Shown here in pieces: positions 9,595 through 18,255 of a stretch of 64,000 bases of DNA. This DNA comes from Acidithiobacillus caldus ATCC 51756 (GTDB taxonomy: Bacteria > Pseudomonadota > Gammaproteobacteria > Acidithiobacillales > Acidithiobacillaceae): assembly GCF_000175575.2 (NCBI RefSeq), contig NZ_CP005986.1:1495549-1559548 (forward strand), written 5' to 3'. How positions within the stretch are numbered: position 1 is the stretch's first letter; each line of letters starts with the position of its first letter. Both the position numbers and the translations under genes were made by a program. Below the pieces are notes generated by a model. The model was not told where the DNA came from and did no database searches. It saw only the letters and a program-made list of their open reading frames with translations.

Positions 9595-10199
9595 AGTTTT
9601 CCTCCTCGCCGTATGAGGCCTACCACCACTCCTTCCACGCTCAGGGCCTGACGCCCGAGATCCACCTGAATGGGAGCAAAATCCGGATTTTCCGGCAGTA
9701 GCCAGAGCCGTTCGCCTTCGCGCTGCCAGCGCTTGACCGTCACCTCATCTTCCAGGCGTACCACCGCTATCTGGCCGTTATGCACCTCCGCACAACGCTG
9801 CACGGCCAGCAGGTCGCCATCGAGGATGCCCGCATCCCGCATGCTCATCCCCTGCACCCGCAAAAGAAAATCCGCCTCTGGAAAAAGGCGGTCAGCTGCT
9901 GGCAGATAAGCCTCCAGATGCGCTTCGGACAGGATGGGCTGACCGGCGGCCACACGTCCCACCAGCGGCAGACCGTCCTGGGGTAGTGCCTCGGTGAGGC
10001 GAATACCGCGCGCCCTGCCGCGCTGCAATTGCAGATAGCCCTTGCGCTCCAGGGTACGCAGGTGGGATTCGGCCGCGTTGGGCGACTGGAAGGCAAAGGC
10101 CTGCATCAACTCTACCCGCGTTGGTGGTGCATCGTGTTCCTGCACATAGCGATGCAACCATTGCAGGATCTCTGCCTGCCTTCTGCTCAGTTTTTCCAT
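9591..10199 (-). CDS. lexA: LexA repressor
   Basis: SOS repressor (202 aa). The N-terminal winged helix (about 1-65) includes FQSPNAAESHLRTLERKGYL, close to the E. coli recognition helix region. The C-terminal peptidase has the Ala85-Gly86 cleavage site in RVAAGQP, catalytic Ser119 in GMSMRDAGI and Lys156 in DEVTVKRW, the same numbering as I recall for E. coli. A perfect CTGT-N8-ACAG box lies 26 bases upstream of the start, so the repressor should control its own transcription and that of imuA-imuB-dnaE2, which follow without a gap. Whether this is the only LexA of the genome cannot be told from the window. Confidence 0.96.
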   Translation of the reverse strand: MEKLSRRQAEILQWLHRYVQEHDAPPTRVELMQAFAFQSPNAAESHLRTLERKGYLQLQRGRARGIRLTEALPQDGLPLVGRVAAGQPILSEAHLEAYLPAADRLFPEADFLLRVQGMSMRDAGILDGDLLAVQRCAEVHNGQIAVVRLEDEVTVKRWQREGERLWLLPENPDFAPIQVDLGRQALSVEGVVVGLIRRGGKL

Positions 10200-10224
10200 G
10201 GCATCGGATCTCCCCGTTTCTATG

Positions 10225-10240
10225 CTGTAAATTTATACAG
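10225..10240 (-). promoter_or_regulatory. SOS box (LexA operator) of lexA-imuA-imuB-dnaE2
   Basis: CTGTAAATTTATACAG is a perfect CTGT-N8-ACAG palindrome with an AT-rich core, matching the E. coli/gammaproteobacterial LexA consensus. It sits just upstream of lexA. The recognition region of the LexA encoded here is E. coli-like, consistent with binding. Confidence 0.93.
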
Positions 10241-10307
10241 TTTTATGACGGAAAGCAAGACGGCACCAATAGAGGGTGTATCGGGTAGTGGTCCAGACAA
10301 TGGGATC

Positions 10308-10326
10308 ATCCAGTCCTATACTGGAT
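10308..10326. promoter_or_regulatory. Perfect 7-bp inverted repeat upstream of the Host_attach gene
   Basis: ATCCAGTCCTATACTGGAT: two perfect 7-base arms around a 5-base spacer. It lies between divergent lexA and the Host_attach gene, 57 bases before the latter. It resembles a dimeric repressor operator; the regulator is unknown. Confidence 0.45.
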
Positions 10327-10329
10327 AAA

Positions 10330-10346
10330 GGTGGGTCTTACCCACC
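10330..10346 (+). other. Stem-loop in the leader of the Host_attach gene
   Basis: GGTGGGTCTTACCCACC forms a perfect 7-bp stem with a 3-base loop, immediately after the ATCCAGT inverted repeat and 36 bases before the start codon. It may be an mRNA 5' structure or a second operator. Confidence 0.4.
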
Positions 10347-10382
10347 GGAAGCGAACAGGGCCACACAGAAAAGGAGCCTTCC

Positions 10383-10829
10383 ATGACCAAGACCTGGATA
10401 CTCGTCAGCAACGGCAGCCACGCCAAGTTCTTTCTCCACCACGGTTGCGGCAAAGGACTGCAACCCTTGGCCGAGCGTCACCACGACAGCAGTCGTCTGA
10501 AGGCGGCGGAACTGGTCAGCGACGGTCCTGGACGGGTGCAGCAGAGCTTCGCCCACGGGGCACGGCCGGCTCTGGACGGAAAAAGCTCGCCCAAGGAGCA
10601 GGAACTCCAGCAATTTGCCCGCGAGCTTGCCCAGACCCTGCGCGAGGGGCGGGTCAATACGGAATACGACGACTTCGTTCTGGTGGCACCCCCGGCCTTT
10701 CTCGGCCTGCTGCGCGAGGCCCTGGACGAGCCCACTATCAAGCTGCAGCGCGCCACCATCAACAAGGACTATATTCAGGCAGATCTAGCGCAGCTGCGCG
10801 AGCACCTGGGGCGCGTGCTCTGCGTGTGA
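10383..10829 (+). CDS. Host_attach-family (PF10116-like) protein
   Basis: A 148-residue soluble protein of the family annotated as host attachment protein, related to the bacterial/archaeal eRF1-like fold. Family features are the N-terminal TWILVSNGSHAKFF strand, the central FARELAQTLREGR helix, YDDFVLVAPPAFLGLLRE, and the C-terminal LREHL. The biochemical role of free-living family members is unknown; the name comes from a plant-associated bacterium. The start is ATG with AAGGAG about 7 bases upstream. It is monocistronic, convergent with the TRIC-like gene, with two inverted repeats in its leader. Confidence 0.8.
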   Translation: MTKTWILVSNGSHAKFFLHHGCGKGLQPLAERHHDSSRLKAAELVSDGPGRVQQSFAHGARPALDGKSSPKEQELQQFARELAQTLREGRVNTEYDDFVLVAPPAFLGLLREALDEPTIKLQRATINKDYIQADLAQLREHLGRVLCV

Positions 10830-10837
10830 GAGCGACG

Positions 10838-10854
10838 GGGCCCTCAACGGGCCC
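10838..10854. terminator. GC-rich stem-loop between convergent genes
   Basis: GGGCCC-TCAAC-GGGCCC stem-loop lies at the convergent ends of the Host_attach gene and the TRIC-like gene, covering the stop codon of the latter. There is no T-tract, so it is a weak terminator candidate. Confidence 0.35.
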
Positions 10855-11470
10855 GCGGCAGACTCCAGTGCCGGTACAAGGCCATGGTACGCAGAAAAAA
10901 GGTCAGTGCCGCCCCCGCCAGGGTGCTTTCCAGGGGCGGCAGGCGCAGCGCATCTCCTGCCAGCACCAGAACGCAACCCAGGGCCGCTGCCGAAGCGTAG
11001 ATTTCGGCCCGCAGTACCACCGGCACCTGGCCGCTCAGAACATCGCGGACCATGCCCCCACCGACCCCGCTGATCACCCCCAACACGGCAGCCATGAAGG
11101 GACTGAGGCCAAAAGCGAGGGCCTTCTGCGTTCCCGTCGCCGCAAATACCCCAAGGCCGGCGGCATCGAAGAGCAGCACGGGATGCTGCAGACGGTCAAA
11201 GAAGCGATGGAAGAAAAATACGAAGACACCTGCAAAAACCGCCAGGGCGACGCTGTGCCAGTCGGCAATGGATTCCGGCGGAATGGCACCGATGAGCACG
11301 TCGCGGACGATTCCGCCAAAGACCGCCGTTACCACGGCCAGGACGATGATCCCGAAAATGTCCAACTGGCTACGCACACCGCGCATGGCCCCACTCACGG
11401 CAAAGACAAAGATGCCGATGAGGTTGATGGCGTGCAGGAACAGCACTGGGGCGTCGGTGTGCATGGTCAT
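10844..11470 (-). CDS. TRIC/UPF0126 (YadS-type) membrane channel
   Basis: A 208-residue inner membrane protein with about seven hydrophobic segments and the two-fold family repeat: GIFVFAVSGAMRG with GGIVRDVLIG in the first half and GLGVFAATGTQKA with GGGMVRDVLSG in the second. Family members are trimeric cation channels related to animal TRIC. The ATG at 11468-11470 is chosen; a second ATG two codons later is possible. It is transcribed divergently from merA, whose MerR-type promoter lies at 11532. The physiological cargo in this organism is not known. Confidence 0.87.
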   Translation of the reverse strand: MTMHTDAPVLFLHAINLIGIFVFAVSGAMRGVRSQLDIFGIIVLAVVTAVFGGIVRDVLIGAIPPESIADWHSVALAVFAGVFVFFFHRFFDRLQHPVLLFDAAGLGVFAATGTQKALAFGLSPFMAAVLGVISGVGGGMVRDVLSGQVPVVLRAEIYASAAALGCVLVLAGDALRLPPLESTLAGAALTFFLRTMALYRHWSLPRAR

Positions 11471-11531
11471 CCGTGAGAAAACGCGGATTTTAAATAAGTC
11501 GTTCCGTCCACCGCAAGAAAAAATACGGAAC

Positions 11532-11563
11532 TTGACTCCGTACCAAGGTACGGCAGGTAGAAT
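11532..11563 (+). promoter_or_regulatory. MerR-type promoter/operator of merA-merR
   Basis: A -35 TTGACT (11532-11537) and -10 TAGAAT (11558-11563) are separated by an over-long 20-base spacer, which carries the perfect palindrome CCGTACCAAGGTACGG (11538-11553). This is the hallmark architecture of MerR-activated promoters and close to the mer operator of Tn501, which has the same TTGACTCCGTAC start. A MerR gene lies downstream in the same unit. Confidence 0.93.
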
Positions 11564-11643
11564 GCAGAGTTTATGGGGGGATGACAGCGCAAGACCCGCA
11601 GCCGAGTCAGACCCCGCAAGCTAACCCACAGGAGCACTGCGGC

Positions 11644-13260
11644 ATGACCCAAAATCTCGATCTCGGCATCACCGGAATGACCTGCGAGCATTGCGCCCGC
11701 ACGGTGGAAAAAGCTTTGCGTGCGGTCCCCGGCGTCCTTGCGGCGGAGGTCTCCTGGCCAGAACGCCGGGCACGCATCCAGGCCAGCGCAGATCTCGACC
11801 CGGCTGCCCTGGGCCGCGCCGTCACGGCCGCCGGTTACGGTATCGGCGATGGCGACTATCACGGCGGGAGTCTGCACGTCGCCATCATCGGCTCCGGTTC
11901 CGCCGCTTTCGCCGCCGCCCTCCGCTTGGTGGAAGGGGGCGCGCGGGTCACCATGATCGAGGCCGGCACCTTGGGGGGCACCTGCGTCAATGTCGGTTGT
12001 GTGCCTTCCAAAATCTTCATTCGCGCGGCGCAAACCGCCCACATCCTGCAAGCGCATCCCGTCGCCGGCTTGGAGCATCATCGATCCCGTGTCGATCGCC
12101 GCGCCATGCAGGCGCAGCAGCAGGCACGCGTGGAGGCCCTGCGCCAGGCGAAGTATCAGCGGGTTCTGGAGGTCCATCCGCAAATCACCCTGCGCCGGGG
12201 ACGCGCCCGCTTCCTCGACAGACAACACCTGGAGATCGCTGACGGCAGTGGCAGAAAAGACGTCGTCAGCGCCGACCGCGTGCTCATCGCCACGGGCTCG
12301 CGTCCTGCCATTCCGCCCATTCGGGGTCTCGACCAGACTCCCTACTGGACCTCTACCGAGGCGCTGGCTGCAACCGAGATTCCCCGGCGTTTGCTGGTCA
12401 TCGGCGCTTCCATCGTTGCCCTGGAACTGGCGCAGGCCTTTGCGCGCCTCGGCAGCAGCGTTACCATCCTCGCACGCAGCACCCTGCTGTCGCAACTGGA
12501 TTCAGAAATCGGAAAAGCGCTCAAGACCATACTCGAGGGCGAGGGTCTGGATATCCGCCTGCACAGCCAGCCCGATAGCGTCCACTACCGCGATGGCCAG
12601 TTCCACACCCGGCTCGGCGAAGCGGACCTGATCAGCGATGCCCTCCTGGTGGCCACGGGCCGACGCGCCAATACCGACGATCTCGGACTGGAAGCGCTCG
12701 GCGTGGCCTGCAACGCCCAGGGCGCCATCGCCGTCGATAGCGCAATGCGCTCCACCGTTGCGGGGATCTTTGCTGCTGGCGATTGCAGCACCCTACCACA
12801 ATACGTCTACGTAGCGGCCGCCGCCGGCACCCGGGCAGCGGTCAATATGCTCGGTGGCGATGCTCAGCTGGATCTCGCGGTATTGCCGGCGGTGGTCTTC
12901 ACCGATCCTCAGGTGGCCACCGTCGGGCTGGATGAGAAAGCCGCCCGCGCCGCAGGGCATCGAGTAACGGTGCGCCGTCTGAATCTGGATCAGGTGCCCC
13001 GCGCTCTGGCCAATTTCGACACTCGCGGTTTCATCAAGATGGTGGCCGATGCCGACACGGATCGCCTCTTGGGCGTACAGGTTTTGGCCGCCGAAGGCGG
13101 CGAGCTCATTCAGACCGCCGCCGTCGCTCTGCGGGCGGGCTGGCGGATCGAAGACCTTGCCAGCATGCTCTTTCCCTATCTGACTATGGTGGAGGGGCTC
13201 AAGCTGTGCGCCCAGACCTTCACCAAAGATGTCTCGGAACTCTCCTGCTGCGCCGGCTGA
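11644..13260 (+). CDS. merA: Mercuric reductase with N-terminal HMA domain
   Basis: Cytoplasmic FAD enzyme reducing Hg(II) to volatile Hg(0) with NADPH. The first 70 residues are a heavy-metal-associated domain with GMTCEHC (C14, C17). The flavoprotein core has the IIGSGSAAFAAAL nucleotide fold, the redox-active GGTCVNVGCVPSK cysteines (C114, C119), VATGR and the FAD-binding AAGDCST segment. The C-terminus ends in the paired cysteines of LSCCAG, diagnostic for MerA rather than dihydrolipoamide dehydrogenase. The frame is open from an earlier ATG at 11581, but that would leave almost no leader after the promoter; ATG 11644 has AGGAG nine bases upstream and gives 538 aa. merR follows 7 bases later. 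No merT, merP or merC is nearby. Confidence 0.94.
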   Translation: MTQNLDLGITGMTCEHCARTVEKALRAVPGVLAAEVSWPERRARIQASADLDPAALGRAVTAAGYGIGDGDYHGGSLHVAIIGSGSAAFAAALRLVEGGARVTMIEAGTLGGTCVNVGCVPSKIFIRAAQTAHILQAHPVAGLEHHRSRVDRRAMQAQQQARVEALRQAKYQRVLEVHPQITLRRGRARFLDRQHLEIADGSGRKDVVSADRVLIATGSRPAIPPIRGLDQTPYWTSTEALAATEIPRRLLVIGASIVALELAQAFARLGSSVTILARSTLLSQLDSEIGKALKTILEGEGLDIRLHSQPDSVHYRDGQFHTRLGEADLISDALLVATGRRANTDDLGLEALGVACNAQGAIAVDSAMRSTVAGIFAAGDCSTLPQYVYVAAAAGTRAAVNMLGGDAQLDLAVLPAVVFTDPQVATVGLDEKAARAAGHRVTVRRLNLDQVPRALANFDTRGFIKMVADADTDRLLGVQVLAAEGGELIQTAAVALRAGWRIEDLASMLFPYLTMVEGLKLCAQTFTKDVSELSCCAG

Positions 13261-13267
13261 GGAGCCC

Positions 13268-13795
13268 ATGCACCGAGAACCGCGCAGCACCGCACCACGC
13301 TCTTCTGCTAGCGGCGGGCTCAGTATCGGCCAGGCGGCCAGGAGTGCGGGCGTGCACGTAGAGACCATCCGCTTCTACGAGCGCCAGGGTTTGATCACCC
13401 AGCCGCGCAAACCGAGCATGGGCATCCGCCGCTATCCCCGTGACATCGTGCATCGCATCCGCTTCATCAAACACGCCCAGGTCCTGGGCTTCAGCCTGCA
13501 GGAATGTCGCGAGCTCCTCGATCTGCGCGGCGACGATCCCGCGACCTGCGCCCTCATGCGCCACCACGTCGAGGACAAACTGGCTGCCATCCGCAGCAAA
13601 CTCCAGGCGCTGACGCAGATGGAGGGTGTCCTGACGGCGCTTCTGGAAGCCTGCCAGCAAGGCCGAGCCGCGGACGACCCCTGCCCTATCCTGAAAGCGC
13701 TGGACGCGGACGACGGATTGCCTACTCCATCGGCACGGCATGGGCCAAAGGCCGCCACTGCAGGTGCCGAAACATCTGCAGATAACGCTCCATAA
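13268..13795 (+). CDS. merR: MerR mercury-responsive regulator
   Basis: A 175-residue MerR-family activator. The winged helix (about 18-85) starts LSIGQAARSAGVHVETIRFYE; a long dimerisation helix follows. Three cysteines, C94, C129 and C139, correspond in spacing to the Hg(II) ligands of Tn501 MerR (C82, C117, C126), so mercury rather than copper or redox sensing is likely. The ATG at 13268 has GGAG five bases upstream; an earlier in-frame start at 13229 would lie inside merA. The gene is distal to merA, unlike the usual divergent arrangement, so its synthesis depends on the same promoter. Its last 74 bases overlap the 3' end of the convergent sucrose synthase gene. Confidence 0.92.
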   Translation: MHREPRSTAPRSSASGGLSIGQAARSAGVHVETIRFYERQGLITQPRKPSMGIRRYPRDIVHRIRFIKHAQVLGFSLQECRELLDLRGDDPATCALMRHHVEDKLAAIRSKLQALTQMEGVLTALLEACQQGRAADDPCPILKALDADDGLPTPSARHGPKAATAGAETSADNAP

Positions 13796-16103
13796 CCTGA
13801 CTTTCCCGATCCAGGACAAAGCGCCAGAAGCCAAAGATGCGGGCAATGGTCATCAGCCGTTCGGCGTAGCGTTCCCAGGTATAGCGCTCAGCCACCCGCG
13901 CCAGCGCCGCGTCGGAAATCTCCAGCCAATACTTGGGGCGCTCCCGGGCCGCCTCCAGAAAATCGGCCAGGCGCTCCGCCGTGGCCTCGTGATCGTTGGG
14001 ATCGATGTGAAAACCGGAGACACCATCTTCGATGATCTCCAGGGGGCCGCCAAAGCGGGTAGCGAAGACCGGCAGGCCCGAACTCATGGCCTCGATGACG
14101 GTCAGGCCGAAGGCCTCGAAAAGGGCAGGCTGGACGAAGACCCCCCGGCCATCCGCCACCACCCGGTACAGTTCGCCAGCGACGGTCTTGTCCAGCAGTG
14201 CACCGACCCAGCGCAACTGCCCATCCAGCTGGTAATGGTCCATGATCTCGTGCATCCGGCGGATCTCCTCGCGCTCCTCGGCATCGCGGGAGTTACCCAC
14301 ATCCACGTGGCCGCCGATGATGACGAGATTGGCCAGACCGCGCAGGCGCGAGGAGCGTCCATAGAGTTCGGCCAGGCCACTCAGATTCTTGATGCGATCC
14401 ATACGCGCCATGCTCAGGAGCAGAGGTTTTTGCCGATCCTCCAGCACCCCGCGCCGGTCAGCGCCGGGCTCACGGCCAAAAAGCAGCGACTCGATCTCCG
14501 GTTCGAGGAAGCTAGGACGCTCCTCGGTTCGGGCGTATGAAAAGTAAAAACGCGGATCCGCCCCCGGCGAGACGATGTTGAACTTGCTGTCGAAGACGTC
14601 AATACCATTCTCCACCCGATACAGACCCGGCAGGGTATAGTCCTGATGCCCCTCGTACTGGCCGATTTCGCGATCGTTACCGGCAATTTCCTGGTAGGTG
14701 CTGGTGACGATGATGTCGGCGGCATTCATGGCGATGAGATCGGCGGTGAACTGGCAGGCAAAATGGTGATCCTGCTCGTGATCGCGCCAGTGCAGATCGC
14801 TGTAGAGGTACTTGCTCTTTTCCAGGGCGTGGGCGATGTTGCACTGGGTCACCCCAAGGCGCTCACTGAGCAGGGTCGCCACGAGATTGCCATCGGAATA
14901 GTTGCCGATGATGAGATCCGGGCGGCTGCCCAGTTCCGCCAGGACCTCCCGCTCCAGATCCTGCGCGTAGCGCTCCAGCCAGGGCCAGATCTTGAAACGG
15001 GAAATCCAGTGGGGGTGGATACGGCCATCGGGATAGCGGAAGGGTACGCGCAGAATCTGCACGTTCTCCGCCCCCACCACCGGCTCCAGACGCTGGTCGC
15101 AGGTGGTACCATCGGACTCGGGTATGAGGCGGGTAGCGATGAGGATGCGCGGTTCCACATCCACGCCCTGCTGCCGCAGCCGGTTGCGCATTTCCCGTTC
15201 CAGGGCGCGGGCCTGATCCAGGATATAGACCACCTGCCCCCCGGTATCGGGCCGTCCCAGCACCTTGTCCTGAGCAAACCAACCGTGGATGGAGACGATG
15301 AGGATCCGGGAAATCATGGGAATGCGATCGAGAAAGGACTCCAGCGCAGCGGGCGAGGGGCTGTCCAGGAGGTCCATGAGCAGGCGCATGGTCTCCCGCA
15401 CGCGGCCCGCCGTGTTCCCCCAGCCCGGGGCAAAGCCACGGCGGCGCATGTCCTCGCGAATCTCCGCCCAGGGCGTCTCCCGCGGCAGGGTGCCGAGGTA
15501 CTGCACCGTCTGACGCAGACTGTCGAAATCGGTGTTGCCATTGCTGAGCATGAGGTTCTGGCCATCCAGGCGATGCAGGCTGAGAAATTCCAGAATCTGA
15601 CTGCGGCCCGCGGCCAGATCGCTGAAGATCCGCCCAGCCAACCGCCGGTTGAGGTGGGTCAGCCCATCGCCGATGGTGCTCTCGTCGCGCAGGCGTCGGC
15701 TCACGGGCCGAAAATCGCGGAAATCCACGGTCAGAACCGCCTCACCCTCGGCCCCTAGGCCGACAATGCCCTCCTTGGCCTGCAGATAGGCATCGGTACT
15801 GAGCTCCTCCAGCGCCAGTTGCTCGCGGTGGATGCGCACATAGATCCAGCGGCCAGGACGTGGACGCCAGGCAAAGACCATCCAGGGATCGCGAAAGATG
15901 ACCTCCTGGGTGTGCGCGACGAAATCCTCCAGCGGGCCGATACCTTCGGCATAGCCCTCCGGGAGCTGCTCGCGAAAGTCGGCACAGGCCCGCTGCAGGT
16001 CCGTGTAGAGCCAAGAGTCGCGCTGACTTGCCACCAGATGGCGGAGAAAGGCATACCAGGAACGGGGGTCGTCCAGAAGCTGCTGGCGTAGGGCTTCAAT
16101 CAT
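13722..16103 (-). CDS. sus: Sucrose synthase
   Basis: GT-B glycosyltransferase (793 aa) interconverting sucrose plus NDP with NDP-glucose plus fructose. The N-terminal half carries the sucrose synthase regulatory domains (residues about 1-250); the catalytic part has the SIHGWFAQ and GRPDTGGQVVYILDQ region, HALEKSKY, and the E-X7-E motif in EAFGLTVIEAMSSGLP. The sequence looks, from memory, like the well-studied Acidithiobacillus caldus enzyme. The ATG at 16101-16103 begins MIEALRQQLL; the frame stays open upstream inside the SPS gene, and that extension is rejected. It overlaps the SPS-SPP stop by 8 bases and is last in the mscS-fructokinase-SPS/SPP-sus unit. The cluster supports both sucrose synthesis and recycling. 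Confidence 0.96.
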   Translation of the reverse strand: MIEALRQQLLDDPRSWYAFLRHLVASQRDSWLYTDLQRACADFREQLPEGYAEGIGPLEDFVAHTQEVIFRDPWMVFAWRPRPGRWIYVRIHREQLALEELSTDAYLQAKEGIVGLGAEGEAVLTVDFRDFRPVSRRLRDESTIGDGLTHLNRRLAGRIFSDLAAGRSQILEFLSLHRLDGQNLMLSNGNTDFDSLRQTVQYLGTLPRETPWAEIREDMRRRGFAPGWGNTAGRVRETMRLLMDLLDSPSPAALESFLDRIPMISRILIVSIHGWFAQDKVLGRPDTGGQVVYILDQARALEREMRNRLRQQGVDVEPRILIATRLIPESDGTTCDQRLEPVVGAENVQILRVPFRYPDGRIHPHWISRFKIWPWLERYAQDLEREVLAELGSRPDLIIGNYSDGNLVATLLSERLGVTQCNIAHALEKSKYLYSDLHWRDHEQDHHFACQFTADLIAMNAADIIVTSTYQEIAGNDREIGQYEGHQDYTLPGLYRVENGIDVFDSKFNIVSPGADPRFYFSYARTEERPSFLEPEIESLLFGREPGADRRGVLEDRQKPLLLSMARMDRIKNLSGLAELYGRSSRLRGLANLVIIGGHVDVGNSRDAEEREEIRRMHEIMDHYQLDGQLRWVGALLDKTVAGELYRVVADGRGVFVQPALFEAFGLTVIEAMSSGLPVFATRFGGPLEIIEDGVSGFHIDPNDHEATAERLADFLEAARERPKYWLEISDAALARVAERYTWERYAERLMTIARIFGFWRFVLDRESQVMERYLQMFRHLQWRPLAHAVPME

Positions 16104-18243
16104 CTTTGGCTCCGGCAAAACGGTAGTGATGGATGCCCTCCAGGATTCCCCCGGCATAGGCAGCCTTGGCAAAATAGACTTCTGCGCGTCCACGAAGTTC
16201 GTCGAGCTCCGGCGCGTGGTTGCCCACCACGACACTGCGCAGGCCGCCACCGAGCATGTCCAGGTCGTTACCCGAATCCCCCGCCGTCAACACACAGTCC
16301 AGGGGCAGGCCCCAGCGAAAGCACAGGAAGCGGATGGCGTGCCCCTTGGAAGCGCGACTCGGCAGAATATCGAGGTAGCGCTCGTGCGAAACGATGGCTC
16401 GGGCAGCGATGCCTTTGCCGCGCAGGGTCTTGAGCAGGACGGGCAGGGATGGCGGTCGCTGCGGTTCAAAGTAGTAGCTCACCTTGAACTCCGACTGCGC
16501 CGCCTTCTCCTGCAGACGCAATTCGGCGTGACTGCGCAAAACCTCCACCACCCCATCGCGCCACCAACGATGGCGCAGATGGGCTGCCCAGGCCTGATCC
16601 TCGTGCAGTCGCTGACGATAGGTGATCCGGGTGCCGACGTCGGTGATGAAGATCTCCGGGTTAGGTACCCCGTGCTCCACCAGAACCGCCAGAGTCTGCT
16701 CCAGGTTACGTCCCGTCGCCACGGCCAGGGCCACCCGCGGCTGCGTCTTCAGCCAATCGATGAGCTGGTGCAGCGCCCCATCATCCCCCACCAAGGTGTT
16801 GTCGATATCGCAGACCAGCAGGTAATCGGCCTTGGGCAGGAAGCTCGGACTTTGTTCCAGCACCATGCGTCGGCGCCGCCGCGCCTTGCGCTCGCGATGG
16901 AGGATGCGCTCGACCCGGCGCAGATAGGCGCGGGCGTGGGCCTCCCAGCTATAGACCCGCGTTACCCCACGCAGACCAGCGCGGCTTGCCTGCTGCCAGC
17001 GCCGCGCATCCGTCAGCAGAGTCTCCACGGCGTGGGCGATCTCCGCCGGCTCCATGGGGTCCACCAATAGCCCATTGCGACAATTCCGCAGGATATCCTG
17101 AGGACCCCCATTGCGAGTGGCCACCACCGGCAGACCCGAGGCCGCCGCCTCCAGGAGCGTCAAGCCAAAGGGCTCGGTGAGGGCAGGATTGACGAAGACC
17201 CCACGGTACTGACTGGCAAAACGATAGTATTCCGGAATATCCTCGGCACCGTGGGTTTTGGGGATGGCCACACTGCCGTGGAGGTCGTGGTCGTCGATGC
17301 CGTGGAGGATGTCCGTGACCACCTCTCGGGCTCCCGCCTCCAGTGCCCCCAGGCGCTCCCTGTGCCCCATCACCAAAACGAGATTGGCTTTTTCGCGCAG
17401 CAGCGCCGAACCCGCATACGCCTCCAAAAGGCGTTGCAGATTCTTGCGCCCGTCGGGACGGGCGATGGCGAGGATGGGGGGTTTGCGTGGGTGCTGAAGA
17501 AAGCGACGCAAGTGCACTAGCAAGGGCGAGGGACGCCGCCGATCCGATGGCGGCGAAAAACGCGCAAGGTCTACCCCAGGGGGCAGGATCTCGAACCGTG
17601 CCCGTTGGCGATTCTCGTAGAGGCCGTATTGACGCTCCACTTCCTGGCGGGTACTGGCAAAAATGAGGGAAGATTCCACCAGAATCTCTTCCTCAGCCTC
17701 GATGCGCCGCGCAAATCGGTAACGGCGGTCGATGCTGGCGGCCTTCTCACCCGCCGCCAGAAGACGCTCGCGCTTGTCCCGCCCCAGGGAATGGCCGGTA
17801 TGGATGAGCGGTATCCCGAGGAGCTGCGCCAGGCGCACGCCCACAAAACCGGCGTCGGCATAGTGGCTGTGCAACCAATCCGGTACCTCGCCCGTCTCGC
17901 GCAGCCACTGCAGGGTACGATCCACCAGGGACGGAAGGTGATCCCAGAGCTGCTCCTTGGGCAGGTAGCGGTCGCGCGGCCCAAAAGGGAGCCGGACGAT
18001 ACGCACGCCGTCTCCCAAATCCTCCACGGGCTCGTCGTGGATGGGAGGAAGACGGGGATCGGCAAAGCGGCGGGTGAGCAGATCGACACGGCGCACCCGG
18101 GGATCGCGGGCCAGTGCCCGCATCTCCTCCAGAACGTAGGTGATCTGACCGCCGGTATCGGCATCGGCGCCCAGTTCCGGATCGGCACAGACCCGTCCGT
18201 GCAGACTCAGCATCAAAACGTAGTAGCCTTCTCGCTCGCCCAC
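16096..18243 (-). CDS. sps: Sucrose-phosphate synthase fused to sucrose-phosphate phosphatase
   Basis: Bifunctional enzyme (715 aa). The N-terminal GT-B domain (about 1-455) makes sucrose-6-phosphate from NDP-glucose and fructose-6-phosphate; it has the GRVCADPELGADADTGGQ nucleotide-loop region, HSLGRDKRERLL and the E-X7-E motif in EPFGLTLLEAAASGLP. The C-terminal HAD-type phosphatase (about 470-715), with DIDNTLVGDDG and GDSGNDLDML, releases sucrose. Both catalytic halves look intact. The start is GTG at 18241-18243, preceded by AGGAGG seven bases upstream. It lies between fructokinase (12-base gap) and sucrose synthase (8-base overlap). Confidence 0.94.
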   Translation of the reverse strand: MGEREGYYVLMLSLHGRVCADPELGADADTGGQITYVLEEMRALARDPRVRRVDLLTRRFADPRLPPIHDEPVEDLGDGVRIVRLPFGPRDRYLPKEQLWDHLPSLVDRTLQWLRETGEVPDWLHSHYADAGFVGVRLAQLLGIPLIHTGHSLGRDKRERLLAAGEKAASIDRRYRFARRIEAEEEILVESSLIFASTRQEVERQYGLYENRQRARFEILPPGVDLARFSPPSDRRRPSPLLVHLRRFLQHPRKPPILAIARPDGRKNLQRLLEAYAGSALLREKANLVLVMGHRERLGALEAGAREVVTDILHGIDDHDLHGSVAIPKTHGAEDIPEYYRFASQYRGVFVNPALTEPFGLTLLEAAASGLPVVATRNGGPQDILRNCRNGLLVDPMEPAEIAHAVETLLTDARRWQQASRAGLRGVTRVYSWEAHARAYLRRVERILHRERKARRRRRMVLEQSPSFLPKADYLLVCDIDNTLVGDDGALHQLIDWLKTQPRVALAVATGRNLEQTLAVLVEHGVPNPEIFITDVGTRITYRQRLHEDQAWAAHLRHRWWRDGVVEVLRSHAELRLQEKAAQSEFKVSYYFEPQRPPSLPVLLKTLRGKGIAARAIVSHERYLDILPSRASKGHAIRFLCFRWGLPLDCVLTAGDSGNDLDMLGGGLRSVVVGNHAPELDELRGRAEVYFAKAAYAGGILEGIHHYRFAGAKDD

Positions 18244-18255
18244 GATTTTGCCTCC

